Origin: Liberiplasma sp046541015
GTDB taxonomy: Bacteria > Bacillota_I > Bacilli_A > Izemoplasmatales > Izemoplasmataceae
Length of the DNA stretch: 64,000 nt
Assembly: GCA_046541015.1 (NCBI GenBank)
Contig: JBKHEA010000006.1
Span: 25,135 to 89,134, forward strand
Direction: 5' to 3'
Each line of letters starts with the position of its first letter. Positions within the stretch are counted from its first letter, which is position 1. This document shows positions 60,868 through 64,000 of this stretch, in pieces. The notes beneath the pieces were generated by a model that made no database searches, had not been told where the DNA came from, and saw nothing but the letters and a program-made list of their open reading frames with translations. A program made the position numbers and the translations under genes.

Positions 60868-62113
60868 TACGCTTAAAGAAGCGGTTGCATGGATTGAATC
60901 GGTCCATCGCTTTGGAGATAAATACGATTTAATCCGCATGGAAAAAGCAACCCAAAAGCTTAATCATCCTGAAAAAGGGTTTAAAAGTGTTCATATTGCT
61001 GGCACCAACGGTAAAGGCTCTACCCTTACTTACTTAAAACAAATGTTTATTGAAGCAAACTATAAAGTAGGGACGTATACAAGTCCTTATATCGTTCGCT
61101 TTAACGAGCGTATTGCCATTAATAATAATGATATTAGCGATGAAGACTTACTAAAATATATTAACAAAATATATGATTTTTCATTAGAATATTTGGAAGA
61201 AGAAAATGATCAAATTTCATTTTTTGAACTTGTAACCTTAATTAGTTTCATGTATTTTAATGATCAAAAAGTGGATATTGCGATTATAGAAGTAGGACTG
61301 GGTGGATTATTAGATGCTACAAATGTTATTACACCGATTGTGAGTGTTATTACAAATATAGGCTTTGATCATATGAATGTCTTAGGTAACACATTAGAAT
61401 CCATCGCGAAAAATAAACTCGGTATTGTAAAACCACATGTGCCATTAGTTACAAGTGTTGAACAAGAAAGCTTGTATCCCCTATTTGAAGCAACCGCGAA
61501 AAACAATCATAGTGATTACTATCATACAAAGGACTATTTGCTTGAAGATGTAAGGTTTGACACACCAACAACATTTAGATTTGATCACGAACAGTATACA
61601 TTAAATATGATAGGGCATCATCAAGTAACTAATGCTTCTTTAGCGATTCTAACTGCAAAAGTAATTAACCAACAAACAAGTTATAACTTAGATGATGTGA
61701 GTATTAAAAAAGGCATAGAAAATGCCTTTTGGCCGGGAAGATTTGAACGATTTGGCAACATTATTATAGATGGTGCACACAATGAACAAGGCTTAATTGC
61801 ATGCCTAAAAACCTTAAGAGCGTATTATCCTAATCATTATGTCAAATCATTATTCACTGTCATGGCTGATAAAGACTACACAAAAATGTTAAGGCTACTT
61901 GAAGAGAATGTCGATGAGATTTTCTTTACAGAAATCAATTATCCTCGTTGTGAAAAAGCACTTACTTTATATGAAAAATCCGTTCACCCTAATAAACATT
62001 TAGCTATTGATTATCAACATATCATTGAAAAAGAAGCACCAAAAGGTGATTCTGAAATCCTTTTAATTACAGGAAGTTTATATTTTATTAGTGAAGTCAG
62101 AAAACATCTATAA
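60860..62113 (+). CDS. folC: Folylpolyglutamate synthase / dihydrofolate synthase
   Basis: A 417-aa Mur-ligase-like ATPase that adds glutamates to folates. P-loop GTNGKGST (about residues 47-54), then YTSPYIVRFNERI, the EVGLGGLLDATNVI omega region, and the C-terminal WPGRFERFGNIIIDGAHNEQG with the ATP-binding DGAHN. It overlaps valS by 8 bases. Its position inside the valine-starvation operon makes folate retention share T-box control. Complements ThyA/Dfr. Confidence 0.96.
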   Translation: MFSTLKEAVAWIESVHRFGDKYDLIRMEKATQKLNHPEKGFKSVHIAGTNGKGSTLTYLKQMFIEANYKVGTYTSPYIVRFNERIAINNNDISDEDLLKYINKIYDFSLEYLEEENDQISFFELVTLISFMYFNDQKVDIAIIEVGLGGLLDATNVITPIVSVITNIGFDHMNVLGNTLESIAKNKLGIVKPHVPLVTSVEQESLYPLFEATAKNNHSDYYHTKDYLLEDVRFDTPTTFRFDHEQYTLNMIGHHQVTNASLAILTAKVINQQTSYNLDDVSIKKGIENAFWPGRFERFGNIIIDGAHNEQGLIACLKTLRAYYPNHYVKSLFTVMADKDYTKMLRLLEENVDEIFFTEINYPRCEKALTLYEKSVHPNKHLAIDYQHIIEKEAPKGDSEILLITGSLYFISEVRKHL

Positions 62114-62118
62114 AAATA

Positions 62119-62127
62119 TGCTATAAT
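62119..62127 (+). promoter_or_regulatory. Extended -10 promoter of the small membrane gene
   Basis: TGCTATAAT, 25 bases before the ATG at 62152. Confidence 0.5.
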
Positions 62128-62151
62128 AATAAAAAAGTAGGGAGTGATTGT

Positions 62152-62379
62152 ATGTTTCAAAAAGCACAACTCAGTGTTTTAGATTGGTTACTATTTTGGG
62201 TTATTGCAGCTATACCAGTTGTAAATGTCATTGTGATTATTTTGCTTTTATTGAATCCACGAACAAATACAACATTTAAAAATTACTTACTTTCATTCAT
62301 TGTCATTGTTATTATACTCATAGTATTTGGCGTTGCGATGATTGGCGCAATCGCCGCAGCATTAGAAGGTTTAGCTTAA
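62152..62379 (+). CDS. Small two-helix membrane protein, 75 aa
   Basis: A 75-aa protein with two long hydrophobic helices (about residues 11-34 and 43-70) joined by a short polar turn NPRTNTTFKN. Shine-Dalgarno GGGAGTGA precedes the ATG, a TGCTATAAT promoter lies upstream and a terminator starts in the last codons. So it is probably a real single-gene unit. It resembles the numerous small hypothetical membrane proteins of this group; no family is recognised. Confidence 0.75.
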   Translation: MFQKAQLSVLDWLLFWVIAAIPVVNVIVIILLLLNPRTNTTFKNYLLSFIVIVIILIVFGVAMIGAIAAALEGLA

Positions 62380-62393
62380 ACCTTCTTTTTTTT
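62364..62393 (+). terminator. Terminator overlapping the small membrane gene end
   Basis: GAAGGTTTA / TAAACCTTC stem whose 5' arm codes the last residues and whose 3' arm contains the stop, followed by a run of T. Confidence 0.85.
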
Positions 62394-62461
62394 ATCATGA
62401 TTTACCTAAATCTATGCAAGTCTTTATTAAGATATGATAAAATAGAAAAAGAGGTGATAGT

Positions 62462-64000
62462 ATGAAATTTCAAGATTATAAGTATGTTCGTCCTGACATG
62501 GATGCATTAAAAGAGGCATTTCACGAAGCGCTAAATATTTTTAAAAACGCTAAAACTGCAGACGAACAAGAAAAAGCGATGGATAAAATAAATCAACTTC
62601 GCTTTGATTTTACAACCGCACAAACCCTCGTATCAATTCGTCATTCAATTGATACAAAAGATGAATTTTATGACAAAGAAGAAACATTCTTTAATGAAAA
62701 TTCACCGTTATTTGCACAACTAGGGAACTTATACTATAAAGCCTTAGTTGAAGCAACGTTTAAAGAAGAACTAATCAAACGTAAAGGAAAATTATTATTT
62801 GATCAAGCGGAACAATCACTAAGAACATTTAACGATGCGATTTTACCCCTCTTACAAAAAGAAAATAAGCTTACAAGCAGTTATCAAAAACTCCTAGCAT
62901 CAGCTGAAATTCTTTTTGAAGGTGAGATAAGAAATCTAAGTCAAATGGCTCCGTTTGCCCAAAGTAAAGACCGCGCTATGCGTAAAAAAGCTTCACAAGC
63001 AGTATCTGAATGGTTCAAAGGCCATGAAACAACCTTAGATGATATTTATGATGAACTTGTCCAAGTTAGACATGAAATGGCTCTAAAATTAGGCTATGAA
63101 TCGTTTACCTTACTTGCATATGATCGCTTAGGTAGACTTGATTATGGCCCTAAAGAAGTCGCTAATTACCGTAAACAAGTATTAGAAAACATTGTTCCTG
63201 TTGTTGGAGAGCTTGTTAAACGTAAGGGTGAGCGTTTAGGTATTGATACGATGTATAGCTATGATTTGGCTTTAGAGTTTAATTCAGGAAATCCAACTCC
63301 TAAAGGGGATAAAGACTTTTTAGTCAGTCAAGCAAAAACAATGTATGATGAAATGAGCGAAGAAACCAGTGAATTTTTCAATTTTATGCTAGAGAAAAAT
63401 CTAATGGATTTAGAAAGCAAAAAAGGAAAAGCTGGTGGTGGATATTGTACCTTTATTGCAAACTATCAATCGCCTTTTATCTTTGCAAACTTCAATGGGA
63501 CAAAGCATGATGTTGATGTTTTAACCCATGAAGCTGGGCATGCATTCCAAGTATATAGTAGTCGTCATCATGAAGTCCCTGAATATCAATGGGCAACCTT
63601 AGAAGCAAGTGAAATTCATTCAATGAGTATGGAATTCTTTGCTTGGCCTTGGATTGACTTATTCTTTAAAGACGATACACCAAAATATAAATTTACCCAT
63701 TTATCTGGGGCATTAACATTTATACCTTATGGGGTTGCAGTCGATGAGTTCCAACATGAAATCTACAAAAATCCAACCATGAGTAAAGAAGAAAGAAAAA
63801 CCACATGGCGCCAAATAGAGAAAAAATATTTACCTTATAAAGTCTACGACGACGATGATTTCATGGAACGTGGAGGATTCTGGTTTAGACAAGGACATAT
63901 CTTTAGTGTTCCGTTTTATTATATTGATTACACATTGGCACAAGTTTGTGCATTCCAATACTGGATTAGAGATCAAAAAGATCATGAAGAAGCATGGAAA
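62462..64000 (+). CDS. M3 family oligoendopeptidase (PepF-like), 3'-truncated by window edge
   Basis: An open frame of 513 codons running off the window with no stop. ATG at 62462 follows GAGGTGATAG. It begins MKFQDYKYVRPDMDALKEAF. The zinc motif is HEAGH at residues 356-360 (DVLTHEAGHAFQVY), with the third ligand Glu expected in EASEIHSMSMEF. The N-terminal helical lobe and MAPFAQSKDRAMRKKA match the PepF/oligoendopeptidase branch of M3. Cytoplasmic degradation of short peptides. Probably only a few dozen residues are missing, judging by usual lengths of about 560-600. Confidence 0.93.
   Translation, partial: MKFQDYKYVRPDMDALKEAFHEALNIFKNAKTADEQEKAMDKINQLRFDFTTAQTLVSIRHSIDTKDEFYDKEETFFNENSPLFAQLGNLYYKALVEATFKEELIKRKGKLLFDQAEQSLRTFNDAILPLLQKENKLTSSYQKLLASAEILFEGEIRNLSQMAPFAQSKDRAMRKKASQAVSEWFKGHETTLDDIYDELVQVRHEMALKLGYESFTLLAYDRLGRLDYGPKEVANYRKQVLENIVPVVGELVKRKGERLGIDTMYSYDLALEFNSGNPTPKGDKDFLVSQAKTMYDEMSEETSEFFNFMLEKNLMDLESKKGKAGGGYCTFIANYQSPFIFANFNGTKHDVDVLTHEAGHAFQVYSSRHHEVPEYQWATLEASEIHSMSMEFFAWPWIDLFFKDDTPKYKFTHLSGALTFIPYGVAVDEFQHEIYKNPTMSKEERKTTWRQIEKKYLPYKVYDDDDFMERGGFWFRQGHIFSVPFYYIDYTLAQVCAFQYWIRDQKDHEEAWK

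Noticed and set aside
1..64000. CRISPR arrays, insertion sequences, tRNA genes and prophage
   Set aside because: On reading the intergenic regions I found no regularly spaced repeats, transposase frames, cloverleaf-like segments or phage genes.

Overview
The window is AT-rich DNA with tightly packed genes from a Gram-positive-type bacterium. TGA serves as a stop (ruvB, glgA, rnjA and the YczE-like gene end in TGA) and Trp is encoded by TGG, so this is the standard bacterial code and not the Mycoplasma code. The gene content (ileS and valS T-boxes, type B RNase P RNA, RecU, RNase J, SepF, YmfF/YmfH, lon-ysxC, valS-folC) is that of Bacillota. The small streamlined operons, extended -10 promoters and absence of cell-wall genes here suggest an Acholeplasma/Izemoplasma-like relative. 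The exact taxon is inference. Nearly all of the window is ordinary chromosomal housekeeping DNA. I see no insertion sequence, prophage, CRISPR array or tRNA gene.

Layout. 1-7.4 kb: 5'-truncated pnp, rnpB, lepA, hemW, then xerD overlapping deoB. 7.5-13.9 kb: a two-gene minus-strand operon for giant, Cys- and Trp-free coiled-coil proteins (1173 and 958 aa) with no ATPase motif, the least explained part of the window. 14-16 kb: ruvB-queA. 16.1-17.3 kb: three small minus-strand genes (SHOCT-like and DUF2089) with a canonical promoter. 17.5-21.7 kb: a fused two-domain BadF/HgdC-type activase and an HgdB-like partner, followed by tgt. 22.8-26.3 kb: ftsZ, then a small membrane ORF, yggS/ylmE, sepF, yggT/ylmG and an unknown membrane protein, which is the ylm division cluster. 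26.3-29.3 kb: T-box(Ile)-ileS. 29.3-34.8 kb: YczE-like gene, deoC, deoD, the M16 pair ymfF-ymfH and a convergent hydrolase. 34.9-38.9 kb: MtlR/BglG-type PTS regulator converging on ptsI-ptsH. 39.2-43.2 kb: short ssb, thyA-dfrA-plsC, pdp. 43.2-46.1 kb: divergent unknown membrane protein and CASTOR/POLLUX-like channel, then a VOC protein. 46.2-46.9 kb: TPP riboswitch-thiT. 47-49.8 kb: glgA-glgC. 49.8-62.1 kb: recU, rnjA-nudix, tig, HAD phosphatase, lon-ysxC, T-box(Val)-valS-folC. 62.1-64 kb: a small membrane protein and a 3'-truncated M3 oligopeptidase.

Together these genes cover RNA turnover (PNPase, RNase J, RNase P), queuosine tRNA modification (QueA, Tgt), recombination (RuvB, RecU, XerD), protein quality control (Lon, trigger factor), nucleoside salvage (DeoB, DeoC, DeoD, Pdp), dTMP/folate metabolism (ThyA, Dfr, FolC), PTS sugar control and storage-glucan synthesis. 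Many genes are translationally coupled through 1-, 4- or about 10-base overlaps. Strong intrinsic terminators punctuate the units, and three of them sit directly against the ribosome binding site of the following gene, suggesting regulated read-through.
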